Shown piece after piece: positions 63,020 through 64,000 of a stretch of DNA of 64,000 nucleotides (positions are counted from its first letter, which is position 1; every line of letters starts with the position of its first letter). The stretch comes from Nelumbo lutea (taxonomy: Eukaryota > Streptophyta > Magnoliopsida > Proteales > Nelumbonaceae): NCBI GenBank assembly GCA_022828595.1, contig JAKGHH010000002.1, positions 75,736,383 through 75,800,382 of the forward strand. Reading direction: 5' to 3'. The translations under genes and the position numbers were made by a program. A model generated the notes under the pieces. The model was given only the letters and a program-made list of their open reading frames with translations. It did not search any database and had not been told where the DNA came from.

Positions 63020-63435
63020 CCGGTGTGCAAGTTGGGCGGATCCAACCCGATCCAAATTTTAATTTTATGCGGGCTGACCTTAGATCTTGGATCCTTTCAT
63101 TGTGTTGGGGTTCAAAAGTTTAGGCTTCTTTTATTTTTCAAGCTTACCTCTTAGATAGCTCAAATCTGGCCCAAGCCCAACCTAACTATACTATACACAC
63201 AAATATGCATTTAGAGACTCATATCTTGCATGAATGCATGCATATATACACACATTCATTTATATATGAACTTGACTAAAGCCCAAAGGCCCCAAACCCT
63301 ACTTGAGGGCATCAAATCTTAGTGCACTTGGATTGGACAATTTAAGCTTGACCTTGGGCTTAGGCCTTAGGCCCCAATTCTTAGAATTGGGCTTGATTGA
63401 ACTTAAAGGCCCAGCCTACCCGACATGCACCCCTG
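63020..63435. mobile_element. possible hAT-like MITE upstream of NOL
   Basis: An imperfect inverted repeat bounds about 416 bp: the left end reads CCGGTGTGCAAGTTGGGCGG and the right end, reverse-complemented, reads CAGGGGTGCATGTCGGGTAG. The interior is rich in GGCCC/GGGCC words and has an AT-rich centre, like other plant hAT MITEs. No 8-bp target duplication was found, so the ends or the assignment may be wrong. Confidence 0.35.
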
Positions 63436-64000
63436 TTCAAGAATCATAGATTCAAGTCTCATAAACATTATTTTAAGTGATTTATATGTGATATCAAGTC
63501 ATTTCTAGTTATTTTATAAATAGTATATAATATTTTAAACATTTTTAGCTTAATTTATTTATTCATACACCATCCATTTTAAATCGGACTAACAGAATTA
63601 TTAACTAAACAATAGATGAGTCCAAACGCTATAGCCACTGGGTCCATGTTTCAAGCATGAAGGCTAACCATTGCATGAGTTGCAAGCACTAGGTCACTTG
63701 GACCAAAACCAGGTTTAATTTAATTATGGATAAAACTTTCTTTTACACGTCAAGGAAATGGGTTTAAAATTCAAATAATTTTTAAGTGGTAGGTCCTTAT
63801 TCTTAAAATATTGAATAGGTGAGCAGGTGGCATATTTGGGACCTCACACCGTAGTTTGGGTGGGGGTTGGGTTAAGCTTTTGTTAAAGTAAAAAAGAGGG
63901 TATAATAGAAGTATATACTTACCTAAATTCATTCTTATAGACCTATCTAATCCTATTATTGTTAAATGTAGATATGAATTTAAAACGAATCTCAACCCAT
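63436..64000. other. intergenic sequence, nothing recognised
   Basis: AT-rich non-coding DNA upstream of NOL. I see no coding frame, repeat or known element. Confidence 0.4.

Overview
This window is plant nuclear DNA, probably from an angiosperm with a retrotransposon-rich genome. The evidence is spliced genes with GT-AG introns, a chloroplast-targeted chlorophyll catabolic enzyme, many Ty1/copia and Ty3/gypsy LTR retrotransposons with initiator-tRNA-Met primer sites, plant-type LINEs with a C-terminal RNase H, a tRNA-derived SINE and hAT-type MITEs. I cannot name the species from sequence alone.

The backbone is a single host gene on the minus strand: NOL (NYC1-LIKE), a short-chain dehydrogenase/reductase acting as chlorophyll b reductase. 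Eleven exons can be read, from the ATG at 62851 to the exon ending at 9030. Every junction is GT-AG and every reading phase closes, giving 307 continuous codons (921 bp) spread over about 53.8 kb. The last ~45 codons expected for this family were not found and probably lie to the left of the window. The exons form small clusters: 62.5 kb, 48.5 kb, 42.3-42.5 kb, 31.6-31.9 kb, 23.4-24.1 kb and 9.0-9.2 kb. Five introns between clusters (14.0, 5.9, 10.4, 7.5 and 14.2 kb) hold nearly all the rest of the sequence.

Intron contents follow, in gene order. Intron 1 (62553-48518) holds a plant LINE split by copia-D (54026-58033) and by a chimeric copia block (about 49386-53267). Intron 2 (48448-42528) holds a forward LINE that itself contains a hAT MITE and a small internally deleted LINE. 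Intron 4 (42280-31926) holds a second hAT MITE, a LINE, a gypsy LTR stub, a copia fragment, an old forward copia split by a chimeric gypsy element, and a SINE. Intron 7 (31572-24068) holds a nearly complete copia (25535-31344) and a tiny truncated LINE. Intron 9 (23417-9205) holds nested copias, including a full-length one with a target-site duplication at 14387-19261. Left of exon 11 (below 9030) are a copia LTR, two gypsy remnants and two copia remnants.

The most unusual object is the gypsy element at 33476-37104 (target-site duplication GTAAC, LTRs about 98% identical by eye). Between its Gag N-terminus and its last Pol residues it carries intronless pieces of two unrelated host genes. One is THO complex subunit 5 and the other is a cellulose synthase catalytic subunit. 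Both are fused in frame to Gag as one 653-codon open reading frame. This looks like mRNA-mediated capture of two transcripts by one retrotransposon.
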